A stretch of 32,500 bases of DNA, taken from positions 1 through 32,500 of the forward strand of contig RPFO01001296.1 of assembly GCA_009746045.1 (NCBI GenBank), read 5' to 3'. The notes below the pieces were generated by a model. That model saw nothing but the letters and a program-made list of their open reading frames with translations, made no database searches and had not been told where the DNA came from. Numbering within the stretch: position 1 is the stretch's first letter; every line of letters begins with the position of its first letter. Shown one piece after another: positions 19,244 to 28,963 of this stretch. The position numbers were made by a program, and so were the translations under genes. The DNA is from Mesostigma viride. Its lineage: Eukaryota; Streptophyta; Mesostigmatophyceae; Mesostigmatales; Mesostigmataceae.

Positions 19244-20234
19244 GCTACGTGTAATCATCACTGACCAGGATCCCTTGTGGATGTCTGGGTTCTGGAAGTC
19301 CTTCTTTGACATCCTGGACACTAAGTTGGCCTTTGGAGTAGCATACAGGTGTGCCAGCACGGGGGCTGTGGAGAGGCTGAACCGTATTGTACGGGAATGC
19401 CAGAAGCACTATTGTACCCATGATAACAAGGAATGGGACAAGAAACTTCCCTTCATAGAGTTTGCCATCAACAACTCACCCCTGGCTCCTCACCAAATGT
19501 CTCCATTTGTCATTTGCCATGGCCAGTGCCCCTTGACTCCGTTTGACCTGGAGTTACCTGACAGGGATGCTGAAGGCCCCTTCAGAAGACGCCTAACCTC
19601 TATCCACCAGCTGATAGCATCCTTTCAGGAAGCTCACAGTATGGTTGCTGCTCAGATGTTGCATGCACAGGACAAGTATTTAAACAATGCTTGGCAACAG
19701 ATGTTGGCTACACACACCTTTGTGGCTCCTGGTGACCTGGTGCTCTTGGAGGCTAATCGTGTGCTACCTGAAAAGGAGCAATGCAGGAAACTGCAACCCT
19801 TGTGGTTGGGACCTTACCCTGTCCTGGACACCTTCCACTATGGGACTGTAGTTCAAGTCCAGGTGCCTTCCCACTGGAGGCTTAAGACTAATGTGTTTCA
19901 CCTGGCCCAGCTCAAGCTGTATAAACGCAACACCTTGCAGGGACGCCTTTCTGCTCCATTACCATTTGAGCTGGATACTGAGGGGGAGAGGATATATGAA
20001 GTGGAGCAGCTGGTGGCTCACAGAGTCAAAGGAAAGGGTAGGACCAAGCAGCTGCAGTTTAAGGTGCACTGGAAAGGAGAGTTAGAGTCTACTGCCACAT
20101 GGCTGTGGTTGTCTGACTTGACTCACTGCCATGAGGTGGTCCAGGAGTATTGCCAAAAGAAGGGGCTCACTCTTCCTTCTTGGTATACTGAGTTGGTGAA
20201 AACCACTGCTCCCCTTCCTATATCTCAGGACTAA
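19244..20234 (+). pseudogene. pol: Ty3/Gypsy integrase second half and chromodomain
   Basis: The frame resumes from the break with IITDQDPLWMS (second catalytic Asp) and GAVERLNR (catalytic Glu), then KLPFIEFAIN. The integrase C-terminal region has GDLVLLEANRV, LWLGPYPVLDTF and VFHLAQLKLY. A chromodomain follows: YEVEQLVAHRV, then LQFKVHWKGE, STATWLWLSDL and a C-terminal helix. Chromodomains of this class direct integration to modified chromatin (family knowledge). The frame is intact from 19232 to the TAA at 20232-20234. It is non-functional here only because it is separated from the first half of the integrase. Confidence 0.9.
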
Positions 20235-20269
20235 CGAATGGTTTCTTCGTGCATGCTGTGTGGTCCCAG

Positions 20270-21422
20270 ATGGAGGAGGAGTTCACGTACCCCAACTTGG
20301 GCCTGGGCGCCACCACGGAGGAAGGGGTCACGGGTATGCATCCAGAGACCCCCAACCCCATGAGTTATGTGGAATCCCTGTTTGACAGTATTGTCAGGCG
20401 TGACCTTAGGAGGGGTCAGCAGATGGATACCATTAACAAGCTCTTGCATTCAGTGATCTCCAAGCAGGATAAGCTACAGGAGCTTCTTCAGGGGTTGTCC
20501 TTGTCCCAGCCCCAGATGGGGAGTGGTGTTAACATAGCTCTCAGCTCCAGCAGCACTCCCATCATTCAGATTCCTCGTCGTCATGTGGTACCTGTCAAGA
20601 ATGTGGTGGCCTATGTGGATCACAGGAAGTGCACGGGACCTTGTGAGCATTGTGAGACGCTGGCCAAGGCATGCAGTGGCTGCCCTTAACAGGGAGGAGG
20701 GGGAAGTGAGCCCTGAGGGTTATGTGGAGGAGGTCTTGTCTCAGTTGCACACCAGCCTGTATGAGATTGGCTCTCCTTTTGTGGGCCACCTGTTGCACAG
20801 GATGTTTGCCTTGACTCCAGGACCTGAGATTGACATGAGACCTGCAGAGGGGCAGGATATGTTGACCACCTTGCCTGAGGCTTTGAAAGGAGCCTTCATG
20901 CAGTTCCAGCCAGTAAGCATGGGTGAGGCCTCCTACATGGAGTTGTTGGAGTTTTCAGTTCAGCAGGGAGACTTTGACTTGGCTCCTTCTTCTTCCAGCT
21001 CGGTCAAGGGGTGCTTCCCTTTGGAGACATCCAACCTTTTCTGCAGCCCAGGGTTGCCTAAGTACACCATGGAGCTCAAGGTTCGTCTGACCCCATTGAG
21101 GGTGTTGGTGCCTTTGATAGGTGCTAAGTGGTCAGTGGTCAAGACCTTTCTCCAGTTCTGGTGGGCGTACAGGTCATGGGTGAGCAGGCACAAGACGTCT
21201 TCTACTTGGGTGATGGATCCTGAGAGCCAGTCTGTGGTGCTTCTCTCCTACCCAGGGACATGCCTGCGTTATGTTGCCCAGATGGCAGCAGGGGCTGCAG
21301 AGACGTGCATGGTGCTGCAGGTCAGCAGGAACTGGCCAGACTTGGTTCACATGGTGGAGCAGTTTCCCTTGTTTGGGACCAAGGGCAAGGATGGCGTGAA
21401 TGGGGATTGGTATAGCCTGTGA
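20270..21422 (+). pseudogene. extra ORF downstream of chromovirus pol, one frameshift
   Basis: ATG at 20270 starts MEEEFTYPNLGLGATTEEG. A leucine-rich helical stretch follows (VESLFDSIVRRDLRRGQQMD, LLHSVISKQDKLQELLQGL, probable coiled coil), then a cysteine cluster CTGPCEHCETLAKACSGC. The frame ends at 20687-20689, but an overlapping frame continues NREEGEVSPEGYVEEVLSQL to TGA at 21420-21422. Joined length is about 384 codons. It lies between pol and the 3' LTR, where additional ORFs (env-like or other) occur in some LTR retrotransposons. I see no signal peptide or clear membrane segment, so envelope is unlikely. The cysteine cluster might bind zinc or nucleic acid. Confidence 0.6.
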
Positions 21423-21800
21423 AGAACAGAGCTGAGCAGGAAGAGGATGGGGAAGGATGGGGGAAGAGCATGGAAGGTGCTTTGGATTGTGGTGTGAGGG
21501 GGGGATTCCAGGATGGATGATGGGGGGGGGGCTCCAGTCCAGTTCTGATGTTCCAGTCCAGAGTTCCAGGTTCCAGGATGCTGAATGGAAGACCTTGTAT
21601 TATGAGATGTGTTTATCTGGCTTTATAGTAGATAAGGTAGTGACTTGTTTGCTGTAGAGACCTGTGACTAGATGTTTATGAGATAGGAGGCCCTGTTTCC
21701 AGGGATGTAAAAACCCATCTGCTTTTCCCAAGAGATGGTGGATTTCTGTTCAATGTTCCTCTGCCTTCAAGAGTTGGCTATTGGACCTGGGAGGTCCAGT
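21423..21800 (+). other. 3' untranslated region of the chromovirus
   Basis: Purine-rich non-coding sequence with repeated TTCCAG and GGATG motifs and G tracts. No ORF with support. Confidence 0.5.
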
Positions 21801-21815
21801 TTTGAGGGGGAGATA
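21801..21815 (+). other. polypurine tract
   Basis: TTTGAGGGGGAGATA lies immediately before the LTR start TGTAAC. This is the usual plus-strand primer position in Ty3/Gypsy elements. Confidence 0.8.
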
Positions 21816-21921
21816 TGTAACAAGCAAAAATGACTTTGTTGTTACATCCTTTGTTTTGTGAATGTTTGGCTTTTATTCGAGGACTTTTGGATCAGTATTG
21901 AGAAAGTTATGAGGTTTCTAA

Positions 21922-23610
21922 CCCCTAAATGGTCTTGCTGCCGATTTTCCGCCAAAAATCGAGTTCCAGCCGATGCATCGGCCCCTTCTCGGGGGACCAG
22001 ATGCCGCGAAATCTATTGAGAATTAGGAAAAGTTTAGCTGAGAAGATCGAAAGTTTATAAAATTCTTCACAGCATGGTACTAGGGTTTGCATACTTTTGA
22101 CAAAGTTATAGAGGTGTTCTGGCCGGTCAAAGTACAAGGGGTCAGGGTACTTTTTCACGTACAACGTGCATTCCGGAAAACGACGACCTGGCCATGGCGG
22201 CTTGCGCCCACGCATGGCATTTACGTTTGCGTTCGAATTTTCTGGCCAAACTTAGCATATTGATTTTAAACGTCCTAAAGATCATACAGGCCAATTTTTG
22301 GTTCGCGGGAATGCCATTTGATAGGTGTCGGCAGCGTTCTTGCTGGAAAAAACTGCGATCAGGCCGGACGATAGAAACGTTGACAGCAATACCTTTCCGG
22401 CGTATTTCAAAGTATATATTGGTTTCTTTGTACTTTTTATGATACATAGTAGTCCTAAACGTGCAAGGGTGGCCAGAAATCGCCGAATCCAGCGACCATG
22501 CTGCACAACTTTGGTGTGCCGAAATGCGCCATTTTGCGGCCACCGCCTGGGCCAAGGTAACGCCATCCATGCCTGGTAAAGCTTAAGCATCGTTTTCCTA
22601 TCGATGTTTGACGTTTATATATACGTTCTAGCTTGTGTAGCACATTCTTTTTTCACTATTCATGCTCTTTCTTGACCCTGGCCTGGCCCCTTTCTAAAAC
22701 ACCCTTCTTAGATGCTTCCCTCAGTCAGTTGACCTGCCACAGGGTGATGGTGATAAGTTTGAGAGGCTGTATGGGTTTGAATACCTCCATATATGTTTGT
22801 TATACATTTCCCATACACATATTGCATGAGTGTGAGGCAGTTGGCTGGTCTCTGTGGCATCATCAAGCACGTAACTGGTGAGTAAAAGCTTCCCATTGAC
22901 AGCATGTGCCACCAGGTGTGCTGGCCATCACCTGGCAAGCTATAGCAGCTTAGGCCTAGTTTATCCTTGCTAGGGCAGGCTGAAATAGGCTCAACACCAC
23001 TAGTTTGTTGGTGGCTGCCTCCTAGAATGCATGCCTTGCGTGGGGTGTCCGTACCACGTTACCTACGTGCATGGACAAGGTGGCACCTGCACATAGGTGC
23101 CATGTAAGGGCAGTGTGATGATGCAGTTATGTTTCCCCATCATTGTGGAAGGGAAATGTATTGTTTGGCATGGTTGGTGGCCATATTAGGAGGTAGTATG
23201 CCCACCCCTACTCCCTTGGTTGCTTTTTACCAACGGTACCCCTATGGGCTGTACTGGGTGTAACTGCTGGTATACCCACCCAAATGATGACCCCAATGGC
23301 TCAAACTGTTCAGGAACTAATTTTTTATCATCCCTGAAGTGGTAGGTGCCTAGGTCTTATAACATAATTCAAAATGCACATTCTACCAAAAATGAAAACG
23401 CGCGTCATGACCCCCCTGACTTTGACGGCAGTTAAACATAGCCTACCCTGCATATATGTGAGGTTGTGATATACCAACCCGAAGGGCAACTCATGAACAT
23501 GCTTGGCCCCCAAGGACAGCCATTGGATATGGGTAGGTTGGATGGCATCTGGTTTGCAAAATTGTGAAGATCCAGCCGATTTATCGGCAGGATCTCAGAC
23601 CATTTAGGGG
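21922..23610. mobile_element. 1.7-kb non-autonomous DNA element, CTAA duplication, paralogue of the 4.0-kb element
   Basis: Inverted termini are CCCCTAAATGGTCT, flanked by CTAA at 21918-21921 and 23611-23614. Subterminal palindromes occur at both ends (GCCGATGCATCGGC near 21973; AGCCGATTTATCGGC near 23574). The interior aligns by eye with 15380-15830 and 17445-18170. It retains the empty target of the hAT insertion. The termini differ from those of the 4.0-kb element although the bodies are related. No transposase is present. Confidence 0.75.
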
Positions 23611-23649
23611 CTAAGACGACGGTACTTGGAGCTGATACTTTGTCAACCA

Positions 23650-23777
23650 ACTGATAGGAACCCTCATTGGTCGTGGCCTGATCCACGTAGGGTTGTAGTT
23701 TGTTGGCTGATACTACTGATAGGAGCCCTCATTGGTCGTGGCCTGATCCACGTGGGGTTGTAGTTTGTTAGTTGGTA
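23650..23777. repeat. tandem 65-bp duplication in the LTR
   Basis: Two copies of ACTGATAGGARCCCTCATTG through GTAGTTTGTT, nearly identical over about 55 bp. LTR duplications often lie in the U3 promoter region; enhancer function is not shown. Confidence 0.8.
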
Positions 23778-24287
23778 CTATTGAGTCTTAAATGCTCCTT
23801 TGGGACTTCAGTGCTTACGACAGATTTAGGATCTCATGGAAAGATTCTGCCAGGCTGTGTGTGGTGTTGTTCTGTTTTGTGTGACTAGGATGGATACGAA
23901 GATCTTGTATAGAATTCCATGGTTCTGATTGGTTCTCTTCAGGCTAAGGTTGGAGCAAGTTCGACAAGCACGTCGATATCAAGGACGTGGGGTCGCCATT
24001 GTTGCTACGTTGGTTTTGATTCACCATGGTATAATAAAGCTTGTCTTTGTTGTCCATTCATAAGAGCCCCTTGGCTATAGACGTCCTTCAGTTCCACAGA
24101 GGTCGTCTATACACGAGCTTGTCTTTGTGTCTACAAGGGGTTGTGATTCCCTAAATCACGTGCTGTGGAATTTCCATCTCAACGTTGCTCGGATACTTGA
24201 AGTTCTGCAACTCAAGAAAGCAACCCAGGTAAAAGATCTTTCATATTGGACTGTGGATGATGCTGATGATCATTTTTAGTCGTTACA

Positions 24288-24627
24288 ACTCGGCATGGAC
24301 ATGTGCTACGCTAGACGTGACGGGCTCACACACGGCCAGCCTCCTTGTCTGTAATGTGGAGGCAGATGGTACACAAGGGTAGATTGCAAGTAGTGATGAA
24401 GGAGACCACCCCCAAGTCTGTGGGGGCTCCGCGTGTGACCGCGTATGGCATTCATAGCGATTCGGGCCGCGGTGCCCACAACCCTGTAACTAGGACCTAG
24501 ATAGCTTACACCATCCATTCCATCCCATGTTCCCCTCCCACTGAGGACTTATGCTCACGTGACGCAGTCACGTGTCTATTAATTAATTAATTAATCAGTA
24601 TAAGCCAGGAATCGGCGAGAGACAGTG
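24288..24627. other. spacer between the chromovirus LTR and the LINE
   Basis: No supported gene. It contains an inverted pair of G-boxes (24556-24574) and an ATTA microsatellite at 24578-24595. Confidence 0.4.
24556..24574. promoter_or_regulatory. inverted G-box pair
   Basis: CACGTGAC-gca-GTCACGTG, two 8-bp arms. CACGTG is a known binding core for bZIP/bHLH factors in plants. There is no gene nearby for it to control, so significance is doubtful. Confidence 0.3.

Positions 24628-24682
<55 letters not shown>
24628..24682. repeat. (GTAA)n microsatellite, probable LINE 3' tail
   Basis: About 13.5 perfect GTAA units. Read on the - strand it is (TTAC)n at the 3' end of the LINE, about 115 bp after the last coding frame, the position of a LINE tail. 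Confidence 0.7.
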
Positions 24683-24796
24683 CTTGCGTGTCATGCGCAA
24701 AGGCATGCCACGGAGTACTATGCTAATCTCATTAGAAAAATAATTACACAGAAGTTTAAGCAAATATCGTCTGCATCATCCCCGAACCGTTAGGCA

Positions 24797-27700
24797 CTAG
24801 ATGGGGATGTAATCCTCATCCGAGCTGTCCTCTACTGTAATGGCAGACGAGGCGGTAGTGTAGCGGCTATCCTCAGGACCAATAACCTCCACCTGCGGAC
24901 TTCTACCCTGGCTAGCAACGGGCCGCGGGGCCCGTGGGGAGAAAACACGAGCATACCCCTCAGGAAGGTGCTTATCGCAGATGGTAGCCCATCCATTTCT
25001 CCTTGTCAATCATGCGGGCGCGGAGTACGGATAGTCCCAGAAGCCCTGCATCTTCAAGCAGTTGTGCTCACATCGGTCCGGGTCGCGCCGCGCCGGTGCC
25101 CGGCGCGCGCAAGTTTGCCAGTGGGTTGCGATGGGACAAGGGGACCCTGCCATAGGAGGAGGTGTCTACCTGGTTGGCCCGTCTTAAGCCCCCCGGCAGG
25201 GCCCACATCGGTATTCACCTGGTCTGTGCGGGCAAGATGGCCGGCAAAGAGGAGGCGGCGGTGTCGGATGGTATGGGTGACAAGAGGGAGCTCGCAGTAG
25301 AGCTCGGCCCGGGTGCGGCGTTCTTGGTAGCGGACGCCGAGGATATGACGGAGCATTCGAGTGACGGTGCCGTCAAGCTGCTGGCTCAGCGCCTGGTCCA
25401 GGGTCCACGCCTCGCAGCCATAAAGGAGGATGCTGAGGACAAGGGCCTTGAACAGAATGCGCTTGCGTCGCTCACTCAGGTAGCGACAGGTCCAGAACCT
25501 GTCGAGGCGGCGGAGGGCCGCCCAGGCCTGGCCAATGCGGGTGTTGATGTCGTCGGCCGTGGAGGGAAGCCAGCTGCCAAGGAGCTTGAAGCGAGTCGCC
25601 GGGGGGACGGGGCTGCCGTCCAGCAAGAGGAGGGTGGGTGGGGCTATCCCAGCAGGGAAGCCGATGGCCATGACCTCCGTTTTCTTGCTGATCATAAGCC
25701 CCACCGCCCGCGCTTCCAGTGATAAGCTGTCTAGCCAGAGTTGGGCTGACTCCGGGGTTTCCACGAGTGTCGTGTCATCAGCGTAGATCAGATCGCTCAG
25801 GCGGTAGGGGGGTCAACCCCGCCGTAGCTGGCGTACTCCGTGACCTCGATCCCCGGCGGGCGCCCCTCCACCCGGGCGAAGCGGGCTTGTGCACGCCGCA
25901 TAATATAGTCCACCATAATGATGAATAGATATGGGGAGAGCACACAGCCCTGCCACACCCCGGTGTGCAGGGGAACGCCGGAGTGACGCCGTCGGCGGTA
26001 CGGACCTGGGCTTGGGACCCTTCATAGAACTGGCGGATGATCTCAACGATGTACGATGGGACACGGAACAGGTGAAGGACCACCCACAGGGCGTCCCATA
26101 TAACCGTATCGAATGCCTTGGTGTAATCCACGAAGATCAATAGCAATGGCAAGAGGCCGGGGGCCAGGCGGCCCACTTCCTCGATCAGGCGGCGCGCGGT
26201 AATAGTGACCATAACACAATTGCGACCAACACGGAAGCCCATCTGGGACTCACCTAGGTGGGGATCGAGGCTGGCGCGCATGCGGTTCAGCAGGAGACGC
26301 ATGAAGACTTTCAGCACGCAGCTTTGGAGGCATACGCCGCGGTAGTTGCCGGTATCCGCGGCGGACCCCTTGCCCTTGTAGAGCATGACCCGGACAGCGG
26401 TCTTCCAATACGTCGGCGGGGGGAGGCCATCTCGTAGAATCCGGTTGCAAACACCCCGGAGGAAAGGCTCAAGCTCAGGCATCTTAACCACCTCCGGTGA
26501 AATATTGTCCACTCCCATGGCAGCATCATTGCGGAGGGTGGAGATGGCAGCAGCCCATTCCTGGGGAGTCCACTCGTCGTGGGGGCCGTCCACCAGGGGC
26601 CGGAGAGCGGTGGGACCAGGTAGTCCGTCTCGCTGGTGGGCGCCTGCGGGGGCTCAATGGGGCCGCCTCGGCTGGCCGCAGGGCGTGCAGCTGCAGCGGG
26701 GTCAAGCGGGGGGGCGGGCCAGGGGCCCCGATAGTTTGGCCTGGGAGCTGAACCAAATCTCAAGGCGTTCACTGGGGGTGCCTGGGATGTCAGCCCGTTG
26801 CGTTTCCCGGCGTCCGGTGAGACGGTCGAGAGAGCGCCAGGCCGCCTTGTGCTGGTTGGCGGCCGTGTGGCGATTGATTTCGGCGGCAAGTGTCTCCACC
26901 TCCTCCGCATGTGCGGCAGTATATGCTTGAGTAAGCCGTTCCTGGTACGGGTACAGGTCCTCCCCGCGGCGGCGGGCCTGCGCTAGCGCCAGCCGGGCGG
27001 CAACCACCCGGGCGTCGCGCAGGTAGAGCGGGGCTGGTCGGGCGCGGGGTTGCTCGGGGAGAAGCTTAGAGCCAAGCTCCACCGATCGCATGAACAGTTC
27101 GTAGGGTGGCGTGAGATCTACACCGCGATCTGCGTCCAGGTACATCAAAGGTTGCGCGTCCACGAAGGCAGACCTGATTGCATCGCGGCGTATCTCATCC
27201 GCTGACCACTTCTCCCTGCGCCCACGGACGGGGCGTAAGCAGGTCCAGTCAGGGCGGGGCCGGGGGCGGCGGCGCACAGGGGCCTGAAGACGTAGGCGCA
27301 AGGTTGCGGTGACCATGTGATGATCCGATGCGACACTGGGGGTGGTCAGCGTACGGGCATCGATGACGGAAGAGCGCCAGCACTTGCGCACAAGTATGTA
27401 GTCCAAGCATACACATCGCGGCCGAGGGAGCATCGAGCCAGCCGCCCTGCGCATGGGGCCCACAAAGGTCACTAGTGCATCAGGCGGTTTAGCAAACAGC
27501 GTATTGGCAGCAGTCTTGAAAGTCCCCCTCAGTGAGTCGTTGCTCAAGTAGGGGGGTGCATGTTGCATGGCATTGCTATCGGTTAGGCGCGGCGCATACA
27601 TGCAGCCCCCGCGGCCCACGGGCAGGGTCGCGTTGGCATCCACCAAGATGGCAACGATGTATTGACGTGGGATCTGTTTCTCTATGTCGAGCAACTGGTT

Positions 27701-28323
27701 GAAGAACGCTGCATGCGCGGTCCTCGGCCGGGTGCCCAGCATGTGGGGCATATCCGACAATTACCGAGAGCATAATGGGGGTCCGTCCTTCAAGGGAGCG
27801 GAAAGTGCACTGAAGGATCCGATTAGAGCAAAGTTTGTGGTCCACGAGCTGGGCGGCAGCGGTGGGGGAGCACAGCAGGCCCACTCCGCCCTGACCCGGT
27901 GCATGCGCCGGGCCGCACAGCAGTTGCCATTGTACTGATTGTAGTGCGAGGGTGACACGCTGAATGGGGCCCTCAAAGGAGCGTCGGTGCTCTTGGACCC
28001 CAAGCACATCAACGCCATATAGGCGGCAGTAGTGGACAAGCTCGTTGGCCCGCGGGGGGGGCAGGGTGCGGACATTGTAGGTAGCGATGCGCAGCGAGTG
28101 GTGCCGGCGTTGGCCCAGCAGGGGGCGCCGGGGACCCGCGGTGTCGGCAGGGGGTTGGGGGGAGGCTGCATGGCGGGGACGTGTAGTGCGGCGTGAGATA
28201 ACATAGTACTTTTCAACGCGCATATAGGGAACCCTCCAGGCGGCCGGGCGGTGACAGTGGTACACATGGCCACAACACTCGCTCTGGTGGTGGAGAGCCA
28301 ACACAAGTTTGGCAGACTCTGTC
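24797..28323 (-). pseudogene. LINE ORF2: endonuclease-reverse transcriptase, multiply frameshifted
   Basis: The frame opens after a stop near 28324. It starts with a His/Cys cluster (HHQSECCGHVYHCHR). Endonuclease motifs are RIATYNVRTL (about 28085), GVQEHRR, then after a shift near 27750 VDANATLPVG, CLDYILV and SDHHMVTATL. RT follows in another frame: GNYRGVCLQ, QMGFRVGRNC, FVDYTKAFDTV (about 26110), VWQGCVLSP after a shift near 25965, and YADDT near 25785 after another shift. The C-terminal region has LLYGCEAWTL and HRRLLFAGHLAR. The true end is uncertain: one frame stops at 24972-24974, another runs to 24797 with an acidic EDSSDEDYIPI tail. At least four frameshifts make it inactive. The clade is not assigned. 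Confidence 0.85.
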
Positions 28324-28325
28324 TA

Positions 28326-28963
28326 ATTGGAGTTGACTGGATGCGTACGTCGCGCTGACCGTGTTTCCATATCACTCTCAACCCATTCTCCATTTACACC
28401 AGCTGAGATACTCCGCACGCACGCCGCGAGTTGAACCACTGAGCTGAGCCTCACTGTGGACGTAGTCAGTGGAGGCGAGGTGTCTGCACTGACGACGCCA
28501 ACTACGAGTTCGTTGATCAGCCGGAGGGCGCGGTGGTAGAATCAGCCCAGCGTCGTCGAGAGACCAACAGCTCTCAGGAGAATTAATTACGAGCAAGAGC
28601 GCCGTGATGAGTACTGTCAGCGGCGCTTTGTGGTAGACGACCATGTTGGCTTTGGCCGGGGAGTCTCATCTGCACTGGGCCACCCGGGTGGGGACGCAGT
28701 CCGGCTGGATCCGGGAATACTGGGATTATACCGAGGGTGTAAAAGTCCCAGTTGTTGTTGATTGTCCTATCCCAATGCATGACGACCACACAAAAAACCC
28801 GGTGCATGGTGGGTCCATTCTACCAGCCAGCGCCACTGAGCACCGCCGGCAATTAAGAGAGGAGTCACCGGCCCGAGTACGAGGCTTTATTTGGTGGAGG
28901 GAACTTGGTGGAAATGTATCCGTTTAAAAAATATAATTACATCAGAGTGAAGGCACCCATGCT
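28326..28963. other. spacer or LINE 5' region
   Basis: Mixed-composition sequence without a supported gene. A block at 28931-28960 (ATATAATTACATCAGAGTGA then AGGCACCCA) recurs with small changes at 17069-17104 inside the hAT-like element. Confidence 0.35.

Larger units (their letters stand above)
10866..24287 (+). mobile_element. 5'-truncated Ty3/Gypsy chromovirus, interrupted by later insertions
   Basis: Order along the + strand is reverse transcriptase, RNase H, linker, integrase first half, a 5995-bp foreign insert (13237-19231), integrase second half, chromodomain, an extra ORF, polypurine tract, then a 3' LTR that itself carries an insertion. The RT-RNaseH-integrase order and the chromodomain place it among chromoviruses. 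The 5' LTR, primer-binding site, gag and protease are absent: coding sequence starts abruptly at RT residues equivalent to LLVPKHDGGWR. At least five frameshifts or stops disrupt pol, so the copy is dead. Confidence 0.9.
21816..24287 (+). repeat. 3' LTR, about 780 bp, with a 1.7-kb insertion
   Basis: The LTR begins TGTAACAAGC and ends CGTTACA (TGTAAC...GTTACA inverted ends). Subtracting the insertion at 21922-23610 and one CTAA leaves about 779 bp. It holds a 65-bp tandem duplication (23650-23777) and TATAATAAAG near 24030, which offers both a TATA-like sequence and AATAAA. No 5' LTR is in the window for comparison, so boundaries rest on the polypurine tract and terminal symmetry. Confidence 0.75.
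24628..28323 (-). mobile_element. degenerate LINE with endonuclease and reverse transcriptase
   Basis: The - strand order is cysteine/histidine-rich N-terminus, AP-type endonuclease, reverse transcriptase, C-terminal region, short 3' UTR, and (TTAC)n tail. No ORF1 was found upstream within the 600 bp to the next element, so it is either a single-ORF type or 5'-truncated. No reliable target-site duplication was identified. Confidence 0.8.

Noticed and set aside
20270-21422. Envelope gene making the chromovirus retrovirus-like
   Set aside because: No signal peptide, membrane segment or cleavage-type motif is visible in either frame.
25162-25722. + strand ORF of 186 codons
   Set aside because: Antisense shadow of the LINE reverse transcriptase and C-terminal region.
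24600-28575. Target duplication of the LINE (CGGCGAGAGACA near 24613 versus CGTCGAGAGACC near 28553)
   Set aside because: The match is short and imperfect, and the second site is inside sequence that may be element 5' region.
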